Of a stretch of 64,000 nucleotides of DNA, positions 41,842 through 50,712 are shown in pieces (position 1 is the stretch's first letter; every line of letters starts with the position of its first letter). The notes under the pieces were generated by a model. That model ran no database searches, was not told the origin of the DNA, and saw only the letters and a program-made list of their open reading frames with translations. Origin of the DNA: Haloarcula pellucida (GTDB lineage: Archaea; Halobacteriota; Halobacteria; Halobacteriales; Haloarculaceae); NCBI RefSeq assembly GCF_014647235.1, contig NZ_BMOU01000001.1:290262-354261 (forward strand). The letters are read 5' to 3'. The position numbers and the translations under genes were made by a program.

Positions 41842-43812
41842 CTACTCCGGTTGTCCGCCGTCCTCGATAGTGGTCGCCGCACCCGTCACAGAATCGGGCC
41901 GCCCTGTCGAGTTCGCACCGCTCACGTCGAATTTTGCCAGCAGCGACTGGAGGCGCTCGGCCTGCTCACTGAGCGATTCGACGTTGCCGCTGACCTCCGA
42001 CATCGAGGCGGCCTGTTCCTCTGCGGCCGCGGACGCGGTCTCGGTCTCGTCGGCGGTCGTCCGACTGATATCGGCCACCTCTTCGACCATCGACACCGCT
42101 TCTTCCGTGCTCGCGGCCTGCTCGTCGGTCGTATTGCTTATCTCCTGGATGCCGCTGTCCGTCTTTTGGGCGTTCTCGGCGACGTCGGTGAACGCGTCGG
42201 CGACCTCCTCGACCGCCTCGGCGCTTTCTTCCATGTACCGCTCGGCCGCTCGGGCCTCTTCGACGGTCGTCTCCGTCTGGGACTGTGTCTCTTCGATGAG
42301 CTGTTCGATTTCCGTCGCGGACGTCTGCGTCTCTTCGGCTAACTGTTTGACTTCGTTGGCGACGACAGCGAAGCCGTCACCGCTCGTCGACTCGCCGCCG
42401 GAACCGGCCCGCGCGGCTTCGATGTTCGCGTTCAGCGCGAGCATGTTCGTCTGTTCGGCGATATCGCCGATGAGTTCGACGATGTCACCGATCTCGGCCA
42501 TCTGTTCGTCGAGCCGTTCGACGTTCTCGAGCGTCGTATCGATGGCCGCCTGCACGTCCCGTGCGTCGTCGAGCGCTCGCGCTGCGGTCTGTTCACCGGT
42601 GTCGGCGATTTCGGTCGTCTCACTGGCCGCCTCGGAGACTGTCTCGGCCGACGCGGCGACTTCTTCGACCGTCGCTGATAGCTCCGTCATCTCGGCGGAG
42701 ACGGTTTCGAGCATCTCGTATTGGTCGCTCGCCCCGCTGGCAATCTTCTGAATCGACCGACTCACCTCCTCACTCGCCTGCTTTCCCTCTTCCGTGCCGA
42801 CGTTCGCCTCGTCGCTGGTGGCCGTGACTTCCGCTGCGAACGTCTGTATCTCTCGCATCGCCGATTCCGTCTCGGCCATCATCTCGTTGAACGACTCGGC
42901 GATTTGGGCCATGGCCTCGCTCTCGCTCTGGGCGTCCAGCCGGACGCTGAGGTCACCGTCGGCCGCCCGTGTCATGGCCGCACTGTAGGCGTCGGCTTTC
43001 GCTTCGAGGGCCTCGTTGGTTTGCTCGACGGCTCGCTGTTTGGCCTCGGCCTCGGCTTTCAGTTCCTCGGCTTCGGCCCTGGCCTCCTCTATTTCCGCCT
43101 GTTTGGCTTCGAGATCGGCTATCTCTTGACTCCTCTCCTGTGCTTGCTGGAGTCGCTCGTTTGCCTCTTCACGCGACCGCTCGGTCGAGTACCAGTGAGA
43201 CATCAACGCGATGGCGAGCGCGAGGACGAACACCCCATGGATGAGGCCCCAGACCCACGGGTTGTTGATGGCGGCGGTATGGTTGTAGACGCGACTCGGA
43301 TTGATCATCCCGAAGACGCCGTGTGTGAGCACGACGTATCCGATTCCGAGGGCGAACGGCACCCAGTCCTCGTAGACGGCGACGACGGCCATCCCGACGA
43401 AGAAGTGAAAGTGCGCCTCGATGTACCCGCCGGAGAAGTGAACGAGGACGACGGACGTCGAGAGGAGTCCTGTTGTGGCAAGCGCGGTCCGTAGCCGACG
43501 TGGGAGTCGCGAGACGGTCGAGACGGCAACGATAGCGACGATGAGACCGAGTTCGAGTAGGGCGGTAGACAGCGGAACCGACGGAATCGTCGCACCCGTG
43601 ACGAGCGTCTCCGTCCCCTCGAACAGCCCGAGGAGCAGGAGAAACGGGACGTGTGCCAGCACGAGGCCGACGATTTTCCGGTGCCGACTCCGCCACGTCT
43701 CCGTGGGAATCGAGTCACCGCTCGGGGTGTACTTGACAAAATCCCGAAGCATCTGCATCCACCGATTCACACCGGGGACGCTGTCTTCGGATCTCGAAGT
43801 AGCGCCTGTCAT
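41842..43812 (-). CDS. HtrVIII-like aerotaxis transducer with multi-helix histidine-rich membrane domain
   Basis: A 656-residue chemotaxis transducer. Residues 45-205 contain about six membrane helices with many histidines (His125, His134, His136, His164, His178, His192, His206), as in HtrVIII of Halobacterium, an aerotaxis receptor proposed to bind haem. A long coiled coil (about 210-290), HAMP-like region and the conserved signalling hairpin ([23 protein letters not shown]-type block at [18 protein letters not shown]) follow, ending in adaptation-region glutamates. ATG at 43812. Its position beside no kinase means it signals to the central CheA. Confidence 0.85.
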   Translation of the reverse strand: MTGATSRSEDSVPGVNRWMQMLRDFVKYTPSGDSIPTETWRSRHRKIVGLVLAHVPFLLLLGLFEGTETLVTGATIPSVPLSTALLELGLIVAIVAVSTVSRLPRRLRTALATTGLLSTSVVLVHFSGGYIEAHFHFFVGMAVVAVYEDWVPFALGIGYVVLTHGVFGMINPSRVYNHTAAINNPWVWGLIHGVFVLALAIALMSHWYSTERSREEANERLQQAQERSQEIADLEAKQAEIEEARAEAEELKAEAEAKQRAVEQTNEALEAKADAYSAAMTRAADGDLSVRLDAQSESEAMAQIAESFNEMMAETESAMREIQTFAAEVTATSDEANVGTEEGKQASEEVSRSIQKIASGASDQYEMLETVSAEMTELSATVEEVAASAETVSEAASETTEIADTGEQTAARALDDARDVQAAIDTTLENVERLDEQMAEIGDIVELIGDIAEQTNMLALNANIEAARAGSGGESTSGDGFAVVANEVKQLAEETQTSATEIEQLIEETQSQTETTVEEARAAERYMEESAEAVEEVADAFTDVAENAQKTDSGIQEISNTTDEQAASTEEAVSMVEEVADISRTTADETETASAAAEEQAASMSEVSGNVESLSEQAERLQSLLAKFDVSGANSTGRPDSVTGAATTIEDGGQPE

Positions 43813-43887
43813 ACCTCTAGACTCGTTACAATTCGACAAAAGCGAATGGGGCGTGTTATCAATAATTGTAATCACACTACTAACCGG

Positions 43888-44001
43888 TCATCGTATACGG
43901 CGTCTCGCTGCGCTCGACTCGCCGGCCACGAAGAGCAGAACCACGATCATCATCGCCAGAAGCACCGCCGTGCCGTAGACGGGGACGCCCCGACGCTTCA
44001 C
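43888..44001 (-). CDS. Possible tiny membrane protein (37 aa)
   Basis: A GTG at 44001 opens a 37-residue frame, MKRRGVPVYGTAVLLAMM, one membrane helix and a basic end SAARRRIR. It starts 12 bases after the stop of the CoA-transferase gene on the same strand. Compact charge-helix-charge order is typical of real small membrane proteins, but start codon and length are weak evidence. Confidence 0.3.
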   Translation of the reverse strand: MKRRGVPVYGTAVLLAMMIVVLLFVAGESSAARRRIR

Positions 44002-44012
44002 GACGAACGGCG

Positions 44013-45203
44013 TTAGTCGTCGCTTTCCGCGCGCTGGCGGTCGCCCGTAGACTCCTCGTCCCCGAGCAGTTCCTCCCGGTGTTCGTCCAGCAGGGGAGCG
44101 CGACCACGGGGCCGAGGATTCGTCTCGGTCATCTTGATGGGGCTACCGGCGACAGTCATCTCGTCGTCGGCACCCGGTTGGGTGACGTCGGCGAGCATCT
44201 CCCGGGCGTGGACGTGCGGATCCTCGAATATCTCGCTGGTGTCTTGTACCGGGGCCACCGGGACGCGGCCGTCGAGGAGTTCCACGAGGTCGTCGGTCGT
44301 CTGCTGGCGGGTCCACTCGGCGATCTCGGCGCGCAACTGCTCGCGGTTACGGAGGCGGTCGGGCGTCGCCGGGTACGCCGCCGCGAGGTCGGGCCGGTCC
44401 ATCGCCTCACAGAGCGTCTGCCAGTGGCGGTCGTTGAACGCCGCGACGACGACGTGGCCGTCGGCGGCCTCGAAGGCGTCGTAGGGGAACAGCGTCGGGT
44501 GGGAGTTCCCCTGTCGAGTCGGCGGTTCGCCGTCACAGGAGTACTGATAGACGGTCCGCTCGGCCAGCGACACCATCGCGTCGTACATCGCCGTGTCGAC
44601 GTACTGCCCCTCGCCGGTCCGCTCCCGGTGATGGACGGCGGCGAGGATGCCGACGGCGTTCAGCGCCGCGGTGAAGATGTCGCCGACGCCCGGCCCCACC
44701 TTCGTCGGCGGGCCGTCCTCGGGGCCGGTTATCTCCATGACGCCGCCGAGCGCCTGCGCGATGAGGTCGAACGACGGCTGCCCTTGCCGATGTGTCTCGC
44801 CCGTACGCGGGTCGCCGAAGCCCCGAATCGAGGAGTAGATTAGCTGGGGATTGCGCTCGCGTAGAGTCTCGTAGCCGAGGTCGAACTTCTCCATCGTCCC
44901 GGCCTTGAAGTTCTCGACGACCACGTCGGCGTGGTCGACCAGCGAGAGGAACGCCTCGCGGTCCTCGTCGGTCCGCAGGTCCAGTTCCAGCGAGCGCTTG
45001 CCGCGGTTGACACTCTGGAAGTAGCCGCCGTAGGCCTCCGCCTCGGGGTCGTCGACGAACGGCGGGTTCGAGCGAATCATGTCCCCGCCGGGTCGCTCGA
45101 CCTTTACCACGTCCGCGCCCATGTCCGCGAGCAGCATCGTGCAGTACGGTCCGGACAGGACCTGCGTCAGGTCGATCACCCGCAGGTCGGCAAGCGCACC
45201 CAT
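44013..45203 (-). CDS. mct: Family III CoA-transferase, succinyl-CoA:mesaconate type
   Basis: A 396-residue CaiB/BaiF-type CoA-transferase: ADLRVIDLTQVLSGPYCTMLLADMGADVVKVERPGGD, then VNRGKRSLELDL and DVVVENFKAGTM; the active aspartate lies in the GVGDIFTAALNAVG block. In Haloarcula the enzyme at this locus forms mesaconyl-C1-CoA from mesaconate and succinyl-CoA. Divergence from glutamate mutase and the lyase/hydratase genes makes the role close to certain. ATG at 45203; the TATA box is within a direct repeat at 45226-45235. Confidence 0.9.
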   Translation of the reverse strand: MGALADLRVIDLTQVLSGPYCTMLLADMGADVVKVERPGGDMIRSNPPFVDDPEAEAYGGYFQSVNRGKRSLELDLRTDEDREAFLSLVDHADVVVENFKAGTMEKFDLGYETLRERNPQLIYSSIRGFGDPRTGETHRQGQPSFDLIAQALGGVMEITGPEDGPPTKVGPGVGDIFTAALNAVGILAAVHHRERTGEGQYVDTAMYDAMVSLAERTVYQYSCDGEPPTRQGNSHPTLFPYDAFEAADGHVVVAAFNDRHWQTLCEAMDRPDLAAAYPATPDRLRNREQLRAEIAEWTRQQTTDDLVELLDGRVPVAPVQDTSEIFEDPHVHAREMLADVTQPGADDEMTVAGSPIKMTETNPRPRGRAPLLDEHREELLGDEESTGDRQRAESDD

Positions 45204-45225
45204 GGCGAATCCGACAGCCGGCGAC

Positions 45226-45298
45226 GTGATAAATCTTGGTGATAAATCATTATATATTCTCTAGGGACGTATTATCATGAAAGACCATTAAGTTTATA
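45226..45298. promoter_or_regulatory. Divergent promoter of the methylaspartate operon with direct repeats
   Basis: GTGATAAATC occurs twice in the same orientation, at 45226-45235 and 45239-45248 (13-bp period). Read from the mct side, the first copy contains the TATA box (ATTTATC, 25-31 bases before that ATG). The forward operon has its own TATA box TTTATA at 45293-45298, 27-32 bases before the ATG of the S subunit. Repeats and TATA boxes are seen; a regulator binding the repeats is inferred. Confidence 0.5.
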
Positions 45299-45324
45299 CC
45301 GCCGCCGCGACCAGAGTGTCGTAC

Positions 45325-45765
45325 ATGCCCCGGACCGTCATTCTCGGCGTGATTGGATCCGACGCCCACGTCGTCGGTATCACGATTCTCGAGCAGGCGC
45401 TCTCGGCCGCTGGCTTCGAGGTCGTCAACCTCGGCGTCCAGACCTCACAGGCCGAGTTCGCCGACGCTGCGAAAGCTCACGGCGCCGAGGCTGTACTGGT
45501 CTCCTCGCTGTACGGGCACGCCCGGCAGGACTGTGAGGGGTTCCACGACCTATTGGACTCCGAAGGGCTCGACGTCCTGACGTACGTCGGCGGCAACCTC
45601 GCCGTCGGGCAGGACGACTTCGAGTCCACGCGCGAGACGTTCCGCGAGATGGGCTTCGACCGGGTCTTCGACGCGGAGACCGACCCCGAAGACGCCATCG
45701 CGGACCTCCGCAGGGACCTCAACCTCACGACCACCGAGGGCGAGCAGGTCAGGGTCGATAGCTGA
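45325..45765 (+). CDS. mamA: Glutamate (methylaspartate) mutase, S subunit
   Basis: A 146-residue cobalamin-binding subunit. The DxHxxG motif is SDAHVVGITILEQALSAAGFEVVNLG, which binds B12 in the base-off/His-on form; later GGNLAV is also typical. With the E subunit it rearranges L-glutamate to (2S,3S)-3-methylaspartate. An internal ATG at 45325 is chosen over a GTG at 45316 by promoter distance. It leads an operon of five genes; the next starts 2 bases after its stop. Confidence 0.95.
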   Translation: MPRTVILGVIGSDAHVVGITILEQALSAAGFEVVNLGVQTSQAEFADAAKAHGAEAVLVSSLYGHARQDCEGFHDLLDSEGLDVLTYVGGNLAVGQDDFESTRETFREMGFDRVFDAETDPEDAIADLRRDLNLTTTEGEQVRVDS

Positions 45766-45767
45766 CC

Positions 45768-47222
45768 ATGCTCACGGACACGAAGCTCGACGCCGACGAG
45801 CTACAGCACATCGCGAACGACTTGCGGGACAACTGGCACACAGGCCGACAGGTCGACTTCGAGGAGGCTATCGTCTTCCACGAGTCCCTTCCCGCGAGCA
45901 AGCAGTTCGCGCCCGTCCTCGAATCCGCAGACAGACCACTGCTACAGCCCCGTGCCGGCGTTCCCCTGCTCGAAGACCAGATAGACCTCCTCCGTTACCT
46001 CCAAGAAGAGGGTGGTGCCGACCTGTTACCCACCACTATCGACTCGTACACGCGCGACAACCAGTACGAGAAGGCGGAGGAAGGCCTCGCAGCCTCTCGA
46101 AACGGTGACACGGACGAACTCAACGGCTTCCCCGCGGTGAACCACGGCGTCGAGGACTGTCGCCGACTCATCCGCGCACTGGACGCCCCGATCGAGGTGC
46201 GCCACGGCACGCCGGACGCCCGCCTGCTGGCGATGGTCACCCTCGCCGGTGGGTTCCAGTCCTTCGAGGGAGGCCCCATCTCCTACAACATCCCCTACAC
46301 GAAACGGCACGACTTGGCGACGACAATCGAACACTGGCAGTTCGTCGACCGGCTCTGTGGTGCCTACACCGAGCGCGGCGTCACCATCAACCGCGAACCG
46401 TTCGGCCCGCTGACCGGGACCCTCGTCCCGCCGTGTATCGCCATCGCGGTGATGCTCGTGGAGGGCCAACTCGCCGCGACACAGGGTGTCCGCTCGATTA
46501 CGCTGGGCTACGGACAGGTCGGCAACGTCGTACAGGACGTCGCCGCGCTCCGAGCCTTGCGGAAACTCGGCGAGGAGTTCCTGCCAGACTCGGTGACCGT
46601 CACCACCGTCTTCCACGAGTGGATGGGCGGGTTCCCGCCGGACGAGGCCCGCGCCAACGGCGTCATCAGCCTCGGCGGCGCGACGGCCGCCGTCGCCAAA
46701 CCGGACAAGGTCATCACGAAGTCCCCACAGGAGTTCCAGGGCGTCCCGACGAAGGAGGCCAACGCCTCCGGCTTGCGCACTACTAGACAGCTCATCGATA
46801 TGATGATAGAGCAAGACATCGACCTCAACGGTATCGCCGAGGAACGAGAACTCATCGAGCGTGCGACCCGCCACCTGATGGACGCCATCTACGAGGCCGG
46901 CGACGGCGACGTCGCACAGGGGGTCATCGAGGCGTTCGACTCCGGCGCGATGGACGTCCCGTTCGCGCCGAGCGACGCCGCCGCCGGTGCGGTCCTCCCG
47001 GCCCGTGACGACGACGGCCGGGTGCGCATCTTCGAGTTCGCGGACCTCGCTCTCCCCGACGACATCAAGGAGACCCACAAGGCCAGACTGGGCGAACGCG
47101 CCCGCACGGAGGGCCGTGACCAGTCGTTCCGGATGGTCGCCGACGACGTCGACGCCATCAGCGACGGGAAACTCATCGGGCGACCGAGCGGCAAACAGGG
47201 AGGTGCCAGCGATGCGGATTGA
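45768..47222 (+). CDS. mamB: Glutamate (methylaspartate) mutase, E subunit
   Basis: A 484-residue catalytic subunit. The TIM barrel includes RPLLQPRAGVPLLEDQIDLLRYLQEEGGADLLPTTIDSYTRDNQYEKAEEG, then GFPAVNHGVEDCRRL and GGFQSFEGGPISYNIPYTKR, as in GlmE/MutE. It requires the S subunit and adenosylcobalamin. The stop codon overlaps the ammonia-lyase gene by 11 bases, so the two are cotranslated. Confidence 0.95.
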   Translation: MLTDTKLDADELQHIANDLRDNWHTGRQVDFEEAIVFHESLPASKQFAPVLESADRPLLQPRAGVPLLEDQIDLLRYLQEEGGADLLPTTIDSYTRDNQYEKAEEGLAASRNGDTDELNGFPAVNHGVEDCRRLIRALDAPIEVRHGTPDARLLAMVTLAGGFQSFEGGPISYNIPYTKRHDLATTIEHWQFVDRLCGAYTERGVTINREPFGPLTGTLVPPCIAIAVMLVEGQLAATQGVRSITLGYGQVGNVVQDVAALRALRKLGEEFLPDSVTVTTVFHEWMGGFPPDEARANGVISLGGATAAVAKPDKVITKSPQEFQGVPTKEANASGLRTTRQLIDMMIEQDIDLNGIAEERELIERATRHLMDAIYEAGDGDVAQGVIEAFDSGAMDVPFAPSDAAAGAVLPARDDDGRVRIFEFADLALPDDIKETHKARLGERARTEGRDQSFRMVADDVDAISDGKLIGRPSGKQGGASDAD

Positions 47223-48537
47223 GGAAATCCGTGCGGTGCCGGGCCTCTCCGGGTTCTTCTTCGACGACCAGCGCGCTATCAAAGACGGCGCAACCCAGCG
47301 GGGCTTTGCCTACGACGGCCAACCGAAGACCGACGGGTTCGAGCGAGTGCGCGAGGCCGGCGAGTGTCTCATCGTGGAACTCGAACTCGCCGACGGCTCC
47401 GTCGTCACGGGCGATTGTGCCGCCGTCCAGTACTCCGGCGCGGGCGGTCGGGACCCGCTCTTTCGGGCCAGCGAATACCGCCCGGTCGTCGAGGGGAGCG
47501 TCGCCGACACGCTCCGGGGCCGGGACGCGACCCTGTTCCGGGAGAACGCGGAGGCGCTGGAGGCTATCGACCCAGCGCGCTCGGGCGGCGACCGCCTCCA
47601 CACGGCGGTCCGCTACGGCGTCTCGCAGGCGCTCCTGAACGCCGCCGCTCGCGCCCGGGGGCAGACACCGACGGCCGTCCTCGCGGCGGCCTACGACACC
47701 GACCCGGCGACGACGCCCGTCCCGGTGTTCGGCCAGTCGGGCGACGAACGGCGGACCAACGCCGAGAAGATGCTCATCAAGGGCGTCCCCGTCCTCCCCC
47801 ACGGCCTGTTCAACAGCGTCGAGAAGGTGGGTGAGGACGGCGAGGGCCTGCGCGAGTATCTCGCGTGGCTCTCCGACAGAGCGGCCGAACTCGGCCCCGA
47901 GAACTACGCGCCGCGGTTCCACGTCGACGTCTACGGCATCCTCGGGAAGGTGTTCGGCCCGCCGTACGACCGCACCGAGGTCACCGACTACTTCGAGACG
48001 CTCCGGGAGGCCGCCGCGCCGTACCCCCTCCAGGTCGAGGGACCGATGGACGCCGGCGGCCGTACCGCGCAAATCGAGCAGATGGCCGAGTTGCGCGACG
48101 GGTTAGCCGACGCGGGTGTCGACGTCGACGTCGTTGCCGACGAGTGGTGCAACACCTTCGAGGACGTGCGGGCGTTCGTCGACGCGGGCGCGGCCGACGT
48201 GGTGCAGGTGAAGACGCCGGACCTCGGCGGCGTCCAGCGCTCCGCAGAGGCCGTGCTGTACTGCGACGGCACGGACACCCGCGCGTACCTCGGCGGGACC
48301 TGCAACGAGACAGTCACCTCGGCGCGGGCCTGCGCCCACGTCGCACTCGCCACCGATGCCGCACAGGTCCTCGCCAAGCCCGGCATGGGCTTCGACGAGG
48401 GGTTCATGGTCGTCACCAACGAGATGCGACGGGCGCTCGCTCGGGCGGACGCAGCGCCCACCGGGAGCGAGTCCGCCGGAGGGCCGAGCGGCGGTAGCCG
48501 CGAGGCGTGGCGGCCGACGGGAGGGGCAGGCCGATGA
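47212..48537 (+). CDS. mal: Methylaspartate ammonia-lyase
   Basis: A 441-residue enolase-superfamily enzyme that deaminates 3-methylaspartate to mesaconate. The signature PLQVEGPMDAGGRTAQIEQMAELRDGL and the catalytic lysine block DVVQVKTPDLGGVQRSAEAVLYC are clear, as are the acidic metal ligands (VADEWCNTFEDV). The C-terminal 40 residues are a low-complexity tail (GGPSGGSREAW). The ATG at 47212 overlaps the mutase gene; the TGA overlaps the hydratase start (ATGA). Confidence 0.95.
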   Translation: MRIEEIRAVPGLSGFFFDDQRAIKDGATQRGFAYDGQPKTDGFERVREAGECLIVELELADGSVVTGDCAAVQYSGAGGRDPLFRASEYRPVVEGSVADTLRGRDATLFRENAEALEAIDPARSGGDRLHTAVRYGVSQALLNAAARARGQTPTAVLAAAYDTDPATTPVPVFGQSGDERRTNAEKMLIKGVPVLPHGLFNSVEKVGEDGEGLREYLAWLSDRAAELGPENYAPRFHVDVYGILGKVFGPPYDRTEVTDYFETLREAAAPYPLQVEGPMDAGGRTAQIEQMAELRDGLADAGVDVDVVADEWCNTFEDVRAFVDAGAADVVQVKTPDLGGVQRSAEAVLYCDGTDTRAYLGGTCNETVTSARACAHVALATDAAQVLAKPGMGFDEGFMVVTNEMRRALARADAAPTGSESAGGPSGGSREAWRPTGGAGR

Positions 48538-49622
48538 CTGACTGGAGCGACCCCGACGCCATCGACTGTTCGGACGGGGCGACGTTCGACGCCCTGTTGG
48601 ACCGGGCCGACACCCGCGAGAAGGGCCACTACTTCGAGTTCTTCGCGGAGGGCGACGAACTCACCCACGACCCCGGACTCCGCCTCTCCCAACACGGTAG
48701 CGAGCAGTGGATGGGCCAGACGCTGAACCACGACCCGGCGTACTGGCGCTCCGACACGGCCCGCGAACGCGGGTTCGAGGACGTGCCCGTCCACCCTGAC
48801 TACCTGCTGGCCTGCGTGATGGGTATCACCGTCGAGGACCTCTCGGAGAAGGGCGGCTACTTCCTCGGGCGCACCGACGTCGAGTTCCACCGGTCCGCAC
48901 GGCCGGGCACCGAACTCGCCGTCACCTCTCGCGTCGTCGACACGCGGACCTCCTCGTCCCGGCCGGCCTACGGCATCGTGACGTGGGCGACGGAAGGCCG
49001 CGACCGCGAGACGGGCGAGACGCTCGTCTCCTACCAGCGGACGAACATGATTCCGCGCCGGGAGCCGGCGGCGACGGACGGCGGCGGGGAGGCCACTGGC
49101 CGTCCCGACGACCCGGATGGCGGGCCGGACCTGCCCGAGACACTACTCGCGCCCGAGGGCGGTCGTTTCGAGGACTTCCGTGACGCCCTCGACGACGCCG
49201 AGGCGGAGAGCGCCGCCGTCGCCTACCGTCACGAGCGCGGCCGGACGATGGACGACCAGTTGGTCGCGGGCCTGCCGCTGGCGACGCTCAACACCGCCCG
49301 TCAGCACCACAACCGCGACGAGATGGCCGACTCGCCCTCGGGCGACATCGTCGCCTACGGCGACGTGACGCGCTCTATCGCACTCGCACACGCTCGCTCG
49401 GACGAGGCCACCTACCGCGAACGCCGCTTCGCGGACGAGCGGTTCCACTCGTTCGTCACGCTCGGCGATACGATATACGGCTTCACCCGCGTCCTCGACT
49501 GTGACGGCGACGCCGGCCCCGAGGCGGTCGGTGCGGTCACGTTCGAACACGTCGCGTTCAATCAGGACAACACCCCGGTCTACAGCGGCCGGCGAACCGC
49601 ACTCGTTCAGCGATACCAATGA
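48534..49622 (+). CDS. mch: Mesaconyl-CoA hydratase (MaoC/hot-dog family)
   Basis: A 362-residue double hot-dog-fold protein; it hydrates mesaconyl-C1-CoA to beta-methylmalyl-CoA. Features include YFEFFAEGDELTHDPGLRLSQHGSEQWMGQTLNHDPAYWRSD with the active Asp/His pair, and VHPDYLLACVMGITVEDLSEKGGYFLGRTDVEFHRSARPGTELAV in the second half. Position between lyase and beta-methylmalyl-CoA lyase fits the methylaspartate cycle. Overlaps its neighbours by 4 bases on each side. Confidence 0.9.
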   Translation: MTDWSDPDAIDCSDGATFDALLDRADTREKGHYFEFFAEGDELTHDPGLRLSQHGSEQWMGQTLNHDPAYWRSDTARERGFEDVPVHPDYLLACVMGITVEDLSEKGGYFLGRTDVEFHRSARPGTELAVTSRVVDTRTSSSRPAYGIVTWATEGRDRETGETLVSYQRTNMIPRREPAATDGGGEATGRPDDPDGGPDLPETLLAPEGGRFEDFRDALDDAEAESAAVAYRHERGRTMDDQLVAGLPLATLNTARQHHNRDEMADSPSGDIVAYGDVTRSIALAHARSDEATYRERRFADERFHSFVTLGDTIYGFTRVLDCDGDAGPEAVGAVTFEHVAFNQDNTPVYSGRRTALVQRYQ

Positions 49623-50665
49623 CAGACACACGACTCTGCCGCACGTTCCAGACCGCACCCGCTGCCGTCCCGCGTGACGACAGCGCGAAGTTCCTCGAAT
49701 CCGGCCTCACCAGCGAGGGGTTCAACACGCCGGACTGGCTGGTGCCTGACATCGAGGACGGCACCGCACCGTCGATGAAGGAGGAGGCCGTCGACAACAT
49801 CGTCGAGCGCGTCCCCGACCACGCCCCCGACTTCGCCGGGAAGATTCTCCCGCGCGTCGAGTGGGCCTACGACGGCGCGCAGTTCCGCGAGCGCGGGACC
49901 GAGCAGGTCCGCCGCCTCGCCAGCGAGGTGGGCGAGCATCTCGACGGCGTCGTCTTCCCGAAGGTCGGCCGCCTCGACGACGTGCGCGAGGCCGCCGGGG
50001 TGCTGGCCGACGCCGAACGCGAGGCGGGTCTGGGGGACGAGACGCTGGAGATGGCCATCATTCTGGAGACGGCGGCCGCCCGCTCGGACCTCCGGGAGAT
50101 CTGCCAGTTCGCCACCGACTCCCGACTCTCGGGCATCGTCTTCGGCCCCGTCGACTACACGGCGGAACTGGGCGGCCGGGCGATGCACGGCGAGCGACCG
50201 CGCTGGGACGGGCTACTCGAAGCGATGTCCAACGAGACGAGCGCCGCGGGCATCGTCTCCATCGGCGGCCCGTTCGACCAGTTGTTCCACGAACGCGCCG
50301 GCGTCACCTACTACAACGCCGAGGGGTACGCCGACCAGGTCGAACACGAGGCGACCATCGGCATCGACGGGTCGTGGTCGCTCCACCCCAAACAGACCGC
50401 GCAGGCCAACCGCATCCACATGCCCAGTACCGAGGAACTGGACCGGGACCTCTCGAAGATAGAGGCGTTCAACGACGCCAAACGCGAGGGCACCGGTGCC
50501 GTCGTCGTCGACGGGCAGATGGTCGACGAAGCGACGTACAAGAACTTCGCCAACACGGTCCTGACGGTGCGAGCCATCGACGAGGCCCACCCGGACCAGA
50601 CCGGCGAGTACTACGACGACAGTCTGTTGGAGCGCGCACTCGACGTGGACCTCGTCTTCAACTGA
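49619..50665 (+). CDS. Beta-methylmalyl-CoA lyase (CitE/malyl-CoA lyase family)
   Basis: A 348-residue HpcH/HpaI-CitE barrel: WLVPDIEDGTAPSMKEEAVDNIVERV, with the metal-binding Glu/Asp pair in IEDG, then HLDGVVFPKVGRLDDVREAAG, ETAAARSDLREIC and IVFGPVDYTAELGG. It splits beta-methylmalyl-CoA into glyoxylate and propionyl-CoA, closing the cycle; such enzymes also act on malyl-CoA. The ATGA overlap with the hydratase gene shows translational coupling. Confidence 0.9.
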   Translation: MTDTRLCRTFQTAPAAVPRDDSAKFLESGLTSEGFNTPDWLVPDIEDGTAPSMKEEAVDNIVERVPDHAPDFAGKILPRVEWAYDGAQFRERGTEQVRRLASEVGEHLDGVVFPKVGRLDDVREAAGVLADAEREAGLGDETLEMAIILETAAARSDLREICQFATDSRLSGIVFGPVDYTAELGGRAMHGERPRWDGLLEAMSNETSAAGIVSIGGPFDQLFHERAGVTYYNAEGYADQVEHEATIGIDGSWSLHPKQTAQANRIHMPSTEELDRDLSKIEAFNDAKREGTGAVVVDGQMVDEATYKNFANTVLTVRAIDEAHPDQTGEYYDDSLLERALDVDLVFN

Positions 50666-50712
50666 CCGGCGGCGGACCAATCTTCAAGCCCGTCCAGCCC
50701 CTTTAGCCGTCG

